Positions 27,207 to 36,636 are shown, counted from the first letter of the stretch. The stretch is 64,000 nt of DNA from Bin80 sp965220365 (GCA_965220365.1 OZ244823.1:2108001-2172000), one strand, 5' to 3'. Notes: generated by a model from the letters alone, not told the origin. Made by a program: numbers and translations.

Positions 27207-30200
27207 TGAATTTTAGATTCGGGATTTCCTTGGTTCTGGGCCTATTTCTGGTCGCTAGTCAGGTCCATGCTCAACAAAACCAAACAGAGCGCTTGCGAGG
27301 CTGGGATCAGCACGAAGTCAATGCATGGCTCACCAACCTGGGCAAGATACCCTTTCGAAAAGGGGCAAATCAGGATTGCGAAGAAGGACTGACCAACCGA
27401 CGGGATGTCATCTTGAATGGCAACCGGATCACCACACAGATCTTCAACTTTGGGTCAATCTCTGCTCCCGGCAATACCATCACGGATATTGTATGGAATG
27501 GTCTCGGCTATGGCTATGAGTTCGGACCCTTCGTTGCAGCAGAAATCGTTGACACATATCGGGAAGACGGGCGTGCTCGGGATCCTCAGAGTGTTCCCTT
27601 GCAGGATGACAACGGCAGGCCGGTTCTGGATGAGAACGGGAATCAGGTATATGTGATGCGGATCGTTTCTGATGGTCTGGTTTCTAATGGCGGGGAAATC
27701 TCGCCGGATGGCTCTGCGTATTGGGGTTGGCAACCTATATCGTGTGCGGAGCCCGTCGGCAGCTTCGGAGGACTACAAGTCGTGAACCCCCAATCCATTA
27801 AGATCCCGACAAACGATGACTCGGATAATGATCTGGATGGGAAGCCGGATTCATGGCCAGATGACTGGTACAATGAAACTTTAGAGCAGTACCTGTGGCC
27901 CGGTGCGCTCCAACAGGGGGCTTCCAATGCGGATAAGGAGACCCTCTACTTTATGAATGACTATAACAATAGCGAGTTCAGCTATTGGCCTTTCCCCAGT
28001 GACAGTACAAAAAGAGGCCTGGGGCTGGAAGTAGAAGTTCGGTTGTACCAGTGGGCAAACCCCTTGGCAGAAGATGTGATCTTTTTGATCTACAAGATCA
28101 CGAATAAAAGTGAAAAGGACCTTGAGAAAGTGATCTTTGGAATGTGGGGGGACCCGCACGTAGGAGGCCCAAATGACTGGCCGGATGACTGGGCGTTTTA
28201 TGACGAAAATCTCAATATGGTTTTTGCATGGGACGATGATGGTATTAGTGACATTGCCGGGCGTGTACCTGGGTATTTCGGATACAAATTCCTGGAAAGT
28301 CCAGGGGTCGATGACGATGGCATTGACAACGACGATGATGGCCTTGTTGATGAATCATGGACGGACGGGATTGACAATGATGGGGATTGGAATCCCGACC
28401 TTGATGATGTTGGTGTAGATGGTATTCCGGGTACCGGTGATGAGGGAGAGGGCGATGGGGTGCCGACTGCAGGAGATCAGTTTGATATTACAAAGCCTGG
28501 AGAGCCGAATTTTGAGTTCACGGATATTGATGAAAGTGATCAGTTTGGACTCACTTCTTTTGCGTCCCCGCCTTTTGCAGGAAATCGGGTCAGCAATGAT
28601 GAGCGTGTATGGGGATTTGTTCAGCCTGGGCGATTTGACGTTGTGCCAACTACGCCGGGAGATTATGTATTCCTCTATGGATCGGGATCTTTTGGGCTCC
28701 GGGCCGGAGCGACCAAACGATTTTCAATCGCGCTGATTGTTGGCCAAAATCGGCAGGACTTACGGCTCAATGCAAATATAGCCCAACAGATTTACGATGT
28801 GGGTTATGTTTTTGCGAAACCGCCACAGAAGCCGAGACTCCGAGCAGTGCCGGGGGATAAGAAAGTCACACTGTACTGGGACGATGTAGCTGAGGAATCC
28901 GTGGACCCGCTCACACGGGAAAATGACTTTGAGGGTTATGCGATTTATCGCTCAACCGATCATGAGTTCTCTGATCAGCAGACCATTACGGATATCAATG
29001 GCAGTAATTTTCTTTTCACACCGCTCAAGACTGCACTCGGAGTAGATGCCCGGTTTGATTTGGATAATGGCTTAAGTGGTCCCAGCCCGATCCCATTTCC
29101 CGGTCGAGGCGTAAGCTATGACCTAGGTGATGATACAGGACTCTTTCATACGTTTGTTGATTCCAATAATGTCGTGAACGGGCAGACGTACTATTATTCA
29201 GTTGCGGCTTATGATCGGGGATTTGCAGGTGCAGCTGGGGATGCATTCGCGAATGGAATTCCGCCAAGCGAGACCAGCAAAACAATTACATACGATCCAA
29301 CGACGGACCGCTATATTTTTGATGTAAACACTACCTCGGTGATACCAGGCCCTAGGGTAGCTGGCTATGTCTCTGCGTCTGCATTGGATCCATCTGGCTT
29401 AACCCATAGCAGTGGACATGCAACCGGCACGATTGTCATCAATGTAGTTGACGAACTGGCAGTCAGGGATAATCAGGTCTATCGTATTGAGTTTGATGAG
29501 ACCGAGGAGGGGATCGCGTATTCGGTTATCAACGAGGGGCCGGTCACAGCAATCATTCGGGCAGCACCCGGGAAAAGCCAAAGCACGTTATATGAGAATA
29601 TTATCGAGAGTTCTGTAGAGCTTCGAACCGAAGATGGTCGGCTCCTGGTGCGGGATACCGATTACAGCGTTAATGGTCGCTTAGGGACCATTAATATAAG
29701 CCCGAGTGCGGGGGTTCGTGCTGGGGAAGAGATGATGGTCTCTTTTCAGTACGCGCCGATTTTTGAAAGCAGGTACCTGCAGAGCGAGGAGGCTAACATT
29801 GTATTTGAAGGACTTCACATTTTTGTACAGGAAGATCCTCTGGAATTTGATGTGGAAGTTTCCGGATGGGTCGGTAACAGCACAGACATTCCCTTCCAGC
29901 TCCAGCAAGCAAGTACTGGCCCTGGACGTAGGATTCAACCCTTTGACTATGAGGTCAGGTTTGCAGACTCTCCAATCGGCACTGGTTTTAGTAACAATAT
30001 TCCGATTCCATTTGAGGTTGTCAACGTAACACAGGCCAATCGTCCAATTCAGGTATTCGTTCCAGATGTCAATCGCAATGGGGCATGGGACGTAAATGAA
30101 CGTATCGTATTTCTAGAGCAGTTGGATGGGACGTTGACTGCTACCTGGGAGGTGCGTATGGATGATATTGGTACAACCCCGCAAGAGGGGGATGTACTTT

Positions 30201-30607
30201 TTGTAGCTACTCGAAAGCCATTTGCGGAAGGAGACCAGTATACATTCCGCACCATTGCAGCAGGAACAGATGATACTTTGGCTGCTCAGGAATTACAGGA
30301 TATTTATGTCGTTCCGAATCCATATGTTGCCACCTCGGTATTTGAACCTCGCAATCCGATCTCACGTACCGAACGGGGTGAGCGGAGGGTGTATTTTGCG
30401 AATGTCCCCAAACAGTGCACTATCCGAATCTATACCTTGGCAGGAGAGCTGGTGGAGACTCTTTACCATGACGCTCCACTAGATAATGGGAAAGTGTTCT
30501 GGGATATGCGAACCAAGGACAATATGAACTTGGCGTATGGTCTCTATATCTTCCATGTAGACAGTCCGGTAGGGTCCTACATCGGAAAATTCGCCGTAAT
30601 CAAGTAA
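27206..30607 (+). CDS. Large secreted T9SS cargo protein, function unknown
   Basis: The 1133-residue product has a signal peptide (FGISLVLGLFLVASQVHAQ). The N-terminal third is of no recognised family. At roughly residues 365-430 there is a dense acidic block (DDDGIDNDDDGLVDE, DNDGDWNPDLDD and more) that resembles calcium-binding thrombospondin-type-3/dockerin loops. A fibronectin-III-like stretch follows around 530-620 (PRLRAVPGDKKVTLYWDD, then FEGYAIYRSTD). The C-terminus (VVPNPYVATSVFEP, then IYTLAGELVETLYHD and AYGLYIFHVDSP) fits a T9SS sorting domain. The start overlaps the receptor's stop by one base, implying translational coupling and a shared task. Confidence 0.85.
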   Translation: MNFRFGISLVLGLFLVASQVHAQQNQTERLRGWDQHEVNAWLTNLGKIPFRKGANQDCEEGLTNRRDVILNGNRITTQIFNFGSISAPGNTITDIVWNGLGYGYEFGPFVAAEIVDTYREDGRARDPQSVPLQDDNGRPVLDENGNQVYVMRIVSDGLVSNGGEISPDGSAYWGWQPISCAEPVGSFGGLQVVNPQSIKIPTNDDSDNDLDGKPDSWPDDWYNETLEQYLWPGALQQGASNADKETLYFMNDYNNSEFSYWPFPSDSTKRGLGLEVEVRLYQWANPLAEDVIFLIYKITNKSEKDLEKVIFGMWGDPHVGGPNDWPDDWAFYDENLNMVFAWDDDGISDIAGRVPGYFGYKFLESPGVDDDGIDNDDDGLVDESWTDGIDNDGDWNPDLDDVGVDGIPGTGDEGEGDGVPTAGDQFDITKPGEPNFEFTDIDESDQFGLTSFASPPFAGNRVSNDERVWGFVQPGRFDVVPTTPGDYVFLYGSGSFGLRAGATKRFSIALIVGQNRQDLRLNANIAQQIYDVGYVFAKPPQKPRLRAVPGDKKVTLYWDDVAEESVDPLTRENDFEGYAIYRSTDHEFSDQQTITDINGSNFLFTPLKTALGVDARFDLDNGLSGPSPIPFPGRGVSYDLGDDTGLFHTFVDSNNVVNGQTYYYSVAAYDRGFAGAAGDAFANGIPPSETSKTITYDPTTDRYIFDVNTTSVIPGPRVAGYVSASALDPSGLTHSSGHATGTIVINVVDELAVRDNQVYRIEFDETEEGIAYSVINEGPVTAIIRAAPGKSQSTLYENIIESSVELRTEDGRLLVRDTDYSVNGRLGTINISPSAGVRAGEEMMVSFQYAPIFESRYLQSEEANIVFEGLHIFVQEDPLEFDVEVSGWVGNSTDIPFQLQQASTGPGRRIQPFDYEVRFADSPIGTGFSNNIPIPFEVVNVTQANRPIQVFVPDVNRNGAWDVNERIVFLEQLDGTLTATWEVRMDDIGTTPQEGDVLFVATRKPFAEGDQYTFRTIAAGTDDTLAAQELQDIYVVPNPYVATSVFEPRNPISRTERGERRVYFANVPKQCTIRIYTLAGELVETLYHDAPLDNGKVFWDMRTKDNMNLAYGLYIFHVDSPVGSYIGKFAVIK

Positions 30608-30613
30608 ATCCCC

Positions 30614-31663
30614 ATGGGAAAATCCATCTGTGTACTTATTGTACTTTTGGGGGTGTCCGCCAAGGGTTTGGTCATGGCGCAGGAAGATCCTGCTTCGCTT
30701 GAAGAAGGAACCATTACCCGTGTTGGAACTACTGCTGCTCAATTTTTAAAATTGGGTGCAGGGGCACGCGCTATTTCCCTCGGGGGTGCATATGTGGCTG
30801 AAGTAAGTGATATGAGTGCCGTGTACTGGAATCCTGCAGGGTTTGCGCGGCTTTCGGGCAGCCATCTACAACTGAGCAATACCCGGTACCTAGCGGATAT
30901 CAACTACAACTTTGTCGCGTTTGGCACGACAGTAGAGCCGGTTGGCTCTATAGGACTCTCGTTGCTGATGGTAGATAGCGGAGACATGCCTGTCCGTACA
31001 GAGATGGAGCCAGAAGGGACGGGAGAGCAGTTTAATACCCTCAGTTTTGCACTTCAGCTCACCTATGCGCGAAATCTAAGCGATCAATTTTCGATTGGTG
31101 GGAGCCTGAAATTCGTTCAGGAGCGTATTTGGCACAGTAAAGCCTCGTCCATTGCCTTTGATGTAGGGACATTATTTACTACACCATTCGAGAGCCTCCG
31201 TCTTGGGGCCAGTATGTCTAACCTAGGTCCCAAAATGCGCATGGATGGGCGGGATATACTTTTCAGCGAAGATCCAAGTCCGAATACGGTAGGAACCGCT
31301 GAAATTGTCAATGCACAGTATCGCATGGATGGATTCTCTATGCCATTAATTTTTCGGGTGGGCTTAGCCTGGGATGCAATGGATACTGGGACCCATCGGA
31401 TTCTTATCACGACCGATGCTGCGCACCCCAATGATAATGCAGAGTACGTAAATGCGGGTGCAGAATACAGCTTTCGGGATCTCATTGCGTTTAGGGCTGG
31501 ATACCGAAACCTGTTTGAGCCTGATACCGAACAGGGATTGACTGCAGGTGGCAGCCTCATGGTTCGTATCAATAGGGACCTGGCAGCAAGGTTTGATTAT
31601 GCATATGCTGACTTCGGACGTCTGACACAAACCCACTGGTTCACCTTCAATCTTTCCTTTTAG
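30614..31663 (+). CDS. PorV/PorQ-family outer-membrane barrel protein (UPF0164)
   Basis: The 349-residue protein has a signal peptide ending near VMAQ and the family's conserved opening: AAQFLKLGAGARAISLGGAY, then MSAVYWNPAGFARL. It continues as a FadL-like barrel ending in HWFTFNLSF with terminal Phe. PorV shuttles T9SS cargo from the translocon to the attachment complex in well-studied Bacteroidota. Here the gene lies between two T9SS cargo genes, 6 bp after one and 5 bp before the next, which suggests a dedicated PorV paralogue for this operon. True PorV cannot be separated from paralogues by sequence inspection. Confidence 0.88.
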   Translation: MGKSICVLIVLLGVSAKGLVMAQEDPASLEEGTITRVGTTAAQFLKLGAGARAISLGGAYVAEVSDMSAVYWNPAGFARLSGSHLQLSNTRYLADINYNFVAFGTTVEPVGSIGLSLLMVDSGDMPVRTEMEPEGTGEQFNTLSFALQLTYARNLSDQFSIGGSLKFVQERIWHSKASSIAFDVGTLFTTPFESLRLGASMSNLGPKMRMDGRDILFSEDPSPNTVGTAEIVNAQYRMDGFSMPLIFRVGLAWDAMDTGTHRILITTDAAHPNDNAEYVNAGAEYSFRDLIAFRAGYRNLFEPDTEQGLTAGGSLMVRINRDLAARFDYAYADFGRLTQTHWFTFNLSF

Positions 31664-31668
31664 GATTA

Positions 31669-33297
31669 ATGAGGTCATGGTTTTTTTGCCTTCTTTTGCT
31701 GCTTTCTTTTGCAACAACAGCCCAGGCACAACTTCTGCATGACATTATTCATGCAGAAATTGAACTTCAATCACCCGAGATTACTTTTGTGGGTAAGACC
31801 TCGACAGTGAGTGTTGTCAGCCAGGACCTTGCTGCCGAATTCACCGGAATTGCCCTGCAGGGTTTCACGGCCAGTGATTCCCTGTCTGGTTATGTTCGAT
31901 TTCTTGAGCAGGATGAGATCTGGGGAGAATGGCAGACGCTCTACATCGTCCGCAGTGCCACGGATGACGCATTTCTTGCGGCATACCGTGGGGACCGTGT
32001 TCTCAAGGCATCCAGATTAGAGATTCGCTTTGAAGTAGATTCATCTCACGAGGTGCACATATTGAGTGCGGGGACCTTTGATTGGCGTCTGGATGATGAG
32101 GATGGGGTTGGTCAATCAACCCAAAAGACTGAAGAGAGCGACGATTTTTTGATTCGAGCTCCTCACATTCGTCGGCGCACGGAATGGGGAGCACAGCCAT
32201 TCCGAGGCACCCCGATCCCCCTAAACCGTCCAAGTTATGATTATATGACCTTGCATCATACTGCAGGGTTTGCAGCGACGACACTTTCGGAAGGATTGGA
32301 GCAGGTTCGTCGGATTCAGGATTTTCATCAGAATGGTCGTGGATGGAGTGATATTGGATACCAGTTTCTCATGGATCAGGAGGGACGCCTGTATCAGGGA
32401 CGCCCATTTTTAAATGAGTCAGCCCCTTTTGATCAGGGACCACGTTTGGCTCATGGTGCTCATGCGGGAGGGGCAAACACAGGGAATATTGGGATATCTC
32501 TTATGGGATGTTATCATCCTCCAGAAGGCGTAGGGTGTCGTGATGAAATGACATTTTCGGCGATTGATTCATTGGTGGTCACCTTTGGCTTCATGTCCGA
32601 GCGTTATGATGTGCCCCCAGATAATATGCGGGGGCATCGTGATTTTGGCAGTACGGCGTGCCCGGGAGATAATAATTATCAGATGCTTTCAGACTTTATG
32701 CTGCAAGTAGAAGATCTGCTTTTGAGGGGTAATAATCTATTGGGAGGTGGAACGATCATTGCTCGACTCAATCAATCGGGTATTGTAGGGCTCAAGTGGG
32801 AATTTACCGCGGATTATGGCATTGATGAATTCGTAATACAGCGGCGTGAAAAAGATGAAAATGTCGTAGAGATCACCAGAGGTGAAGGTGCTGTTGACGG
32901 AAGCACGATAGATCTCCCTAGTGTGGGACGACACGTCTATGAGCTTGTAGCTCTAGGCGAGAGTGGCCAGCGGCAGAGACTGGCGATTGACGAAATTTCT
33001 GTGGGGTCCGAGGTCACAAATGTTCTGGCACAATCCTTCCCGAATCCAACGTCCAGTAAGACCACCATCAGATATTTTCTCGAGGGGGAATCGGGCGTCG
33101 TTTCCGTAGAGGTCTTTGACCTCACCGGTCGAGTGGTGATGACTGGGGAAAATCAGCACAGGGACTCTGGGCAGTGGTATGTCACGACCTTGGATGCATC
33201 CACCTTACCGGGTGGGGTTTATCTGTACAGAATCTTGGTTGACGGCTTTGCGTCTACAGTCTTTAAGTCGACGAAGCCGCTGATAGTCCTTCGGTAG
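31669..33297 (+). CDS. Secreted PGRP-type N-acetylmuramoyl-L-alanine amidase with T9SS sorting domain
   Basis: The 542-residue protein has a signal peptide (FFCLLLLLSFATTAQAQ), an N-terminal beta-rich region, then an amidase_2/PGRP domain at about 160-350: RRTEWGAQPF, MTLHHTAGFA (first zinc His), GWSDIGYQFLMDQEGRLYQGRP, and MRGHRDFGSTACPGD (second His and Cys ligands). This enzyme cuts the bond between muramic acid and the stem peptide. The C-terminus is a T9SS sorting domain (SFPNPTSSKTTIRYFLEG, VFDLTGRVVMTG). Surface export suggests it attacks other cells' or debris peptidoglycan rather than its own wall. Its 3' end overlaps the convergent SIS gene by 35 bp. Confidence 0.92.
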   Translation: MRSWFFCLLLLLSFATTAQAQLLHDIIHAEIELQSPEITFVGKTSTVSVVSQDLAAEFTGIALQGFTASDSLSGYVRFLEQDEIWGEWQTLYIVRSATDDAFLAAYRGDRVLKASRLEIRFEVDSSHEVHILSAGTFDWRLDDEDGVGQSTQKTEESDDFLIRAPHIRRRTEWGAQPFRGTPIPLNRPSYDYMTLHHTAGFAATTLSEGLEQVRRIQDFHQNGRGWSDIGYQFLMDQEGRLYQGRPFLNESAPFDQGPRLAHGAHAGGANTGNIGISLMGCYHPPEGVGCRDEMTFSAIDSLVVTFGFMSERYDVPPDNMRGHRDFGSTACPGDNNYQMLSDFMLQVEDLLLRGNNLLGGGTIIARLNQSGIVGLKWEFTADYGIDEFVIQRREKDENVVEITRGEGAVDGSTIDLPSVGRHVYELVALGESGQRQRLAIDEISVGSEVTNVLAQSFPNPTSSKTTIRYFLEGESGVVSVEVFDLTGRVVMTGENQHRDSGQWYVTTLDASTLPGGVYLYRILVDGFASTVFKSTKPLIVLR

Positions 33298-34066
33298 CTC
33301 CGTAAACTCTACGGACTCGTGCACGGTAGTCATCAAAGCATTCATCAAATCTGGCCGCGGATGCCTCACTGCCGATATGGTAGCTGCTCGTTAATACAAT
33401 CGGTGGCATACCACTGTCGGTGAGCTTCTGAGCAACCAGACATTTTAGGCTGTTGACCAGAAGTGCTACCCCGACGGTAGATCCCGGACCGATGGGGTCA
33501 GGATGTCCATCTATATGAACCATTGCATCGCCTGCAGGCACACAGTTATCAAGGATAACATCAGCCAGATCTGTGAGCCGCTTCCCGCTACTGTGCCGAG
33601 TATGGGAAGCAATGCAATGTGCTTCGGAGACGATCGCAATAAGTGGCAGATTTCTAGCTTTGGCTTCTAATGCCACCTCAACGACAACTTCATTGACACC
33701 ACTATTAGAAAATACTATAAAACTGTCTGGAGGTTCAAGGATAAAGTTGCGAAGGATCGTTTTCCCCAAGCCCTCAACACGTTCAAGGAAGATAGCTTGG
33801 CGCTGACCGTTCGCCCCCACGACTTGATTATGGTAAGTGAGAGATAGCTCTACAATGGGATGAAACCCTGGGAAGCTTCCATAGCGAGGAAATACTTCTT
33901 CAACTCCCATGCGAGAATGGCCGGACCCAAAGAGATGCACCAGACCACCTCCCGCAATGCTCTGCGTGCAGATATCCGCCGCTTCTTCCAAGGCATCCAT
34001 TTGACTGCTACAGATTCGTTCCAGCACACGGCTGGCCTCGTTCAGATAGACTTGGGCAGGATTCAT
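33263..34066 (-). CDS. SIS-domain sugar-phosphate-binding protein (UPF0309-like)
   Basis: The 267-residue cytoplasmic protein contains a SIS domain with VHLFGSGHSRMGVEE near residue 42-56 and FIVFSNSGVNEVVVEVALEAK around 115-135, the two phosphosugar-binding loops. The pattern fits the UPF0309 group of predicted phosphosugar isomerases or N-acetyl sugar-phosphate enzymes. The exact substrate is unknown. The C-terminus has GPGSTVGVALLVNSLKC. It converges with the amidase gene (35-bp overlap) and stands alone upstream of the mobile-element zone. Confidence 0.85.
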   Translation of the reverse strand: MNPAQVYLNEASRVLERICSSQMDALEEAADICTQSIAGGGLVHLFGSGHSRMGVEEVFPRYGSFPGFHPIVELSLTYHNQVVGANGQRQAIFLERVEGLGKTILRNFILEPPDSFIVFSNSGVNEVVVEVALEAKARNLPLIAIVSEAHCIASHTRHSSGKRLTDLADVILDNCVPAGDAMVHIDGHPDPIGPGSTVGVALLVNSLKCLVAQKLTDSGMPPIVLTSSYHIGSEASAARFDECFDDYRARVRRVYGATEGLSAASST

Positions 34067-34194
34067 TCAGATTGTTTTTTAAGGAGATTATTGCGGATAC
34101 TTGCTTCTCTTGACGTGCCTCGTATGATACAGGATTTTTCTTGTTTCCCTCCTCGGCACCTTACGACCTACGTGACTACTAACGAAACGTCAGG

Positions 34195-34835
34195 GTGCGC
34201 CAGGCTAACTGGTGAAAATGTAGCGGGTGAAAGTCCCGTAGTATGAAGATGCAACCAATCACATACTTCCACGAGCCGTGCGGGTGTTTCCGCGAGGGGA
34301 TACGCGAAGCGTCGGTAGTGGTGCGTATGGCCGGAGCTATTGAGCATCGAAATGTTCGTTATTTGGGTCGCCGAGATTGTCCTGACGGTCGAAGGCAACA
34401 TACAAAATCCCGAAAAGGCGAGGGATCTTGTGGGCCCACGGTGTCAAAGAACTCAGGGACGTACGTACGCATTTTACCGGGACCTGGGATGCCTCTATTG
34501 TGTCCTGAGCGAATTGGGACCGCGTGGGGAAGGCTGCAGAGGCTGAAGCCTACGATGAACGCAATAGAGGAGTCAGATGAGGCCATAGTAGCGATGAAGG
34601 CGGCGAACAAGGGGGGACCTGCGGAGCAGCTGGAGCGAAGGGCCTCACCCGAGGGGAAGCTGGGAGAACCGAACACACTCCATACACAGAGATGGAAGAA
34701 GTGTGTTCCATCGGGACAACCAGCTACGGCATCCGATGCCGTCATGCACGACGGTGCGACCCGAGGGAGGAGCCGGATGCGTTAACGCGCACGTCCGGAT
34801 CTGTGCGGGGGGCCCGGGGAAACCCGGGTCCCTAC
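34195..34835 (+). mobile_element. Group II intron with most of its ORF deleted (about 640 bp)
   Basis: The 5' end is GTGCGCC at 34195, fitting the GUGYG start of group II introns, with GGTGAAAGTCCCGTAG (34227 on) typical of domain I. Near the 3' end, GAGCCGGATGCG (about 34771-34782), a TTAA loop region and CGCGCACGTCCGG form domain V, one of the most conserved RNA structures of these introns. It is followed by TCTGTGCGGGGG and a domain VI hairpin (CCCGGGGAAACCCGGG), and the intron should end at about CCCTAC (34835). It is normal in domain layout but too short to encode a reverse transcriptase, so it would need one supplied in trans. The exact 3' boundary is uncertain by a few bases. Confidence 0.85.
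34555..34785 (+). pseudogene. N-terminal remnant of the group II intron reverse transcriptase
   Basis: From the ATG at 34555 the frame reads MNAIEESDEAIVAMKAANKG and then PAEQLERRASPEGK, followed by a THR/Q-rich segment. This is the characteristic N-terminal extension of many group II intron reverse transcriptases, seen just before the catalytic domain. After roughly residue 50 the similarity ends and the frame runs straight into domain V sequence. No RT, maturase or endonuclease motifs (for example YADD) are present. An internal deletion of roughly 1.1 kb or more is the simplest explanation. Confidence 0.7.
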
Positions 34836-34956
34836 CGCGATTATTTACGATAATCCCCTTCATTTGTGATTGGTCCTTGTGTTTTCATTAGTTTGGTGTT
34901 ACGATTGGCTACAAGCCCCCTTCTGATTCGATTGCAGGAATAATTCGAGGAGTTAC

Positions 34957-36306
34957 ATGACTGATCCGTCTCATTCGAAACAGACTCAAACAGCACCTCG
35001 GGGGTTCTGGCCCATTCTGCGGAAACTGGGTCCCGGACTCATTATATCCGGGTCCATCGTGGGCTCTGGAGAACTCATCGCCACGACGACCCTTGGTGCG
35101 GAGGTCGGTTTCGTCGCTCTCTGGCTCATCATCCTGAGTTGCGGGATCAAGGTGGTGTTTCAGGAGGAGTTGGGGCGGTATGTAGTGTCCTCTGGGGAGA
35201 CTGCTCTGCAGGGGATGAACCGGGTACCTGGCCCCCGGTGGCGAGTTTCATGGGTGGTTTGGTGCTGGTGGATCATGACCATTGGAGTCATCATCCAGGG
35301 AAGCGGCATTGTCGGGGGCGTTGGTCAGACTTTGCACCTATTTCTTCCCCAGGTCAGCGGGACCTTCTGGGCCATGGTTGCTGCGGTTTCGGTGATGGTG
35401 CTTCTGTTCCGGGGGCACTACGGGAGAGTAGAAAAGATCTCTGTAGGGATGGTGGTCAGTTTCACTTTTGTGACCATCGCCTGCGCCGTCCTGCTGGGGT
35501 GGACCCCCTTTGCTCCCACTGCGGAAGACTTCCTCTCCGGTCTCCGCCTGAATCTTCCAGAAGGGGGGATTGCGGTGGCATTTGCCGCTTTCGGACTTAC
35601 CGGAGTGGGGGCGGCGGAGTTGATTATGTATCCCTACTGGTGTTTGGAGAAGGGCTACGCGCGCTTCGTGGGCCCTCGGGTGGAGGGTGCCGTTTGGGAA
35701 GGACGGGCACGAGGCTGGATCCGGGTCATGCAAGCGGATGTGCTCATGGCTATGGTGGTCTATACTGCAGCAACGGTGGCCTTCTACATTCTGGGTGCAG
35801 CGGTTCTTGGCGGGATGGGGGCGGTCCCCGCCGGCTATGAAATGGTCTCCACCCTGTCGAACATGTACACTGTCACCTTGGGGCCGGGAGCCTTCTATCT
35901 CTTTCTGATAGGTGCTTTTTTCGTGCTCTACTCGACTCTCTTCGCCAACGTTGCCAGTAATTCCCGGGTCATCACGGACTTCCTTCATTTGTTGGGAGTG
36001 GCCCGGATCGACAGTGAGAATCGGCTACTTTTCTGGAGACGGTTGGTGATCGTGGGGATTCCAACGCTTTATGTCGTGCTTTACGGATGGGTCGCGCAGC
36101 CAGTTGTCATGGTCATCATTGGCGGCATCGTTCAGGCTTGCATGCTTCCTGTCATTGGGTTCTCGACCATCTATCTCCGCTACCGCCATATCGACCGGTC
36201 GATCCGGCCGAGTCCTACCATCGATGTACTGCTCTGGGTTTGCTCCACCGTCATGCTGTTTTTTGCCGTCTACTATGTAGCCAATAGGTTCGGATTCGGC
36301 GTCTAA
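34957..36306 (+). CDS. Nramp-like membrane transporter with altered substrate motifs
   Basis: The 449-residue protein has about 11-12 membrane segments and the Nramp/LeuT-type layout: KLGPGLIISGSIVGSGELIATT in TM1 (shown in part) and GAAELIMYPYWCLEKGY in TM6. Canonical Nramp metal transporters have DPGN in TM1 and MPH in TM6; here the equivalent sites read GSGE and MYPY, so the substrate may not be Mn2+ or Fe2+. A good Shine-Dalgarno (GAGGAG, 8 bp upstream) precedes the ATG. Codon use looks richer in G/C third positions than the neighbours, and the gene is flanked by the group II intron and an IS110 element, suggesting horizontal transfer. Confidence 0.82.
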   Translation: MTDPSHSKQTQTAPRGFWPILRKLGPGLIISGSIVGSGELIATTTLGAEVGFVALWLIILSCGIKVVFQEELGRYVVSSGETALQGMNRVPGPRWRVSWVVWCWWIMTIGVIIQGSGIVGGVGQTLHLFLPQVSGTFWAMVAAVSVMVLLFRGHYGRVEKISVGMVVSFTFVTIACAVLLGWTPFAPTAEDFLSGLRLNLPEGGIAVAFAAFGLTGVGAAELIMYPYWCLEKGYARFVGPRVEGAVWEGRARGWIRVMQADVLMAMVVYTAATVAFYILGAAVLGGMGAVPAGYEMVSTLSNMYTVTLGPGAFYLFLIGAFFVLYSTLFANVASNSRVITDFLHLLGVARIDSENRLLFWRRLVIVGIPTLYVVLYGWVAQPVVMVIIGGIVQACMLPVIGFSTIYLRYRHIDRSIRPSPTIDVLLWVCSTVMLFFAVYYVANRFGFGV

Positions 36307-36470
36307 GAACGCAGAACTTGCCTGAAAAAGGAGACACTATGTTTTTGGGGAAGGGAGGAGTAGGTCATACTGTTGGGCTTCCAATCCATGTCTGACACCA
36401 TTTTTCCCTTGTTTCGGTGCGGCAGATTCAGATTCGACTTATCGGTAAGACCGGTAGATCGTAGAATCCC

Positions 36471-36572
36471 CTGGTATAGTATTGAAGGCGCCACTCCGGG
36501 TCGATATTTTTTATTATCGCTTGAGCCTCTGGTATAGAATTGAAGGTTCCCCTTCGGGGCGATATATTTTTT
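36471..36572 (+). repeat. Two tandem copies of a short repeat
   Basis: CTGGTATAGTATTGAAGG (36471) and CTGGTATAGAATTGAAGG (36529) are followed by GCGCCACTCCGGGTCGATAT and TTCCCCTTCGGGGCGATAT respectively, each with a long T-run. A third, inverted copy of the core lies at 37992-38011, on the other side of the transposase. Confidence 0.75.
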
Positions 36573-36577
36573 TTTGG

Positions 36578-36636
36578 TTACATTTTGTATGTTTCCGAAC
36601 AGATACCCACGGGGAAGGGAGTCTCGAGCAAATGCG
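36578..36636 (+). repeat. Dispersed repeat, copy A
   Basis: This segment starts TTACATTTTGT and ends AGTCTCGAGCAAATGCG. It aligns at about 80 percent with 39619-39678 in the same orientation; the last 17 bases are identical. Its middle overlaps the left arm of the 21-bp inverted repeat. Confidence 0.75.

Noticed and set aside
34243..34554. Protein-coding reading of the intron's first half
   Set aside because: This stretch is domain I-III RNA of the group II intron; only the part after 34555 resembles RT protein.
35139..35840. 233-codon frame within the transporter gene
   Set aside because: Gly/Arg/Ser-rich shadow in a G+C-rich gene; the Nramp-like frame has real transmembrane segments.
36471..36572. 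CRISPR array
   Set aside because: Only two imperfect repeats, no further units and no cas genes in the window.
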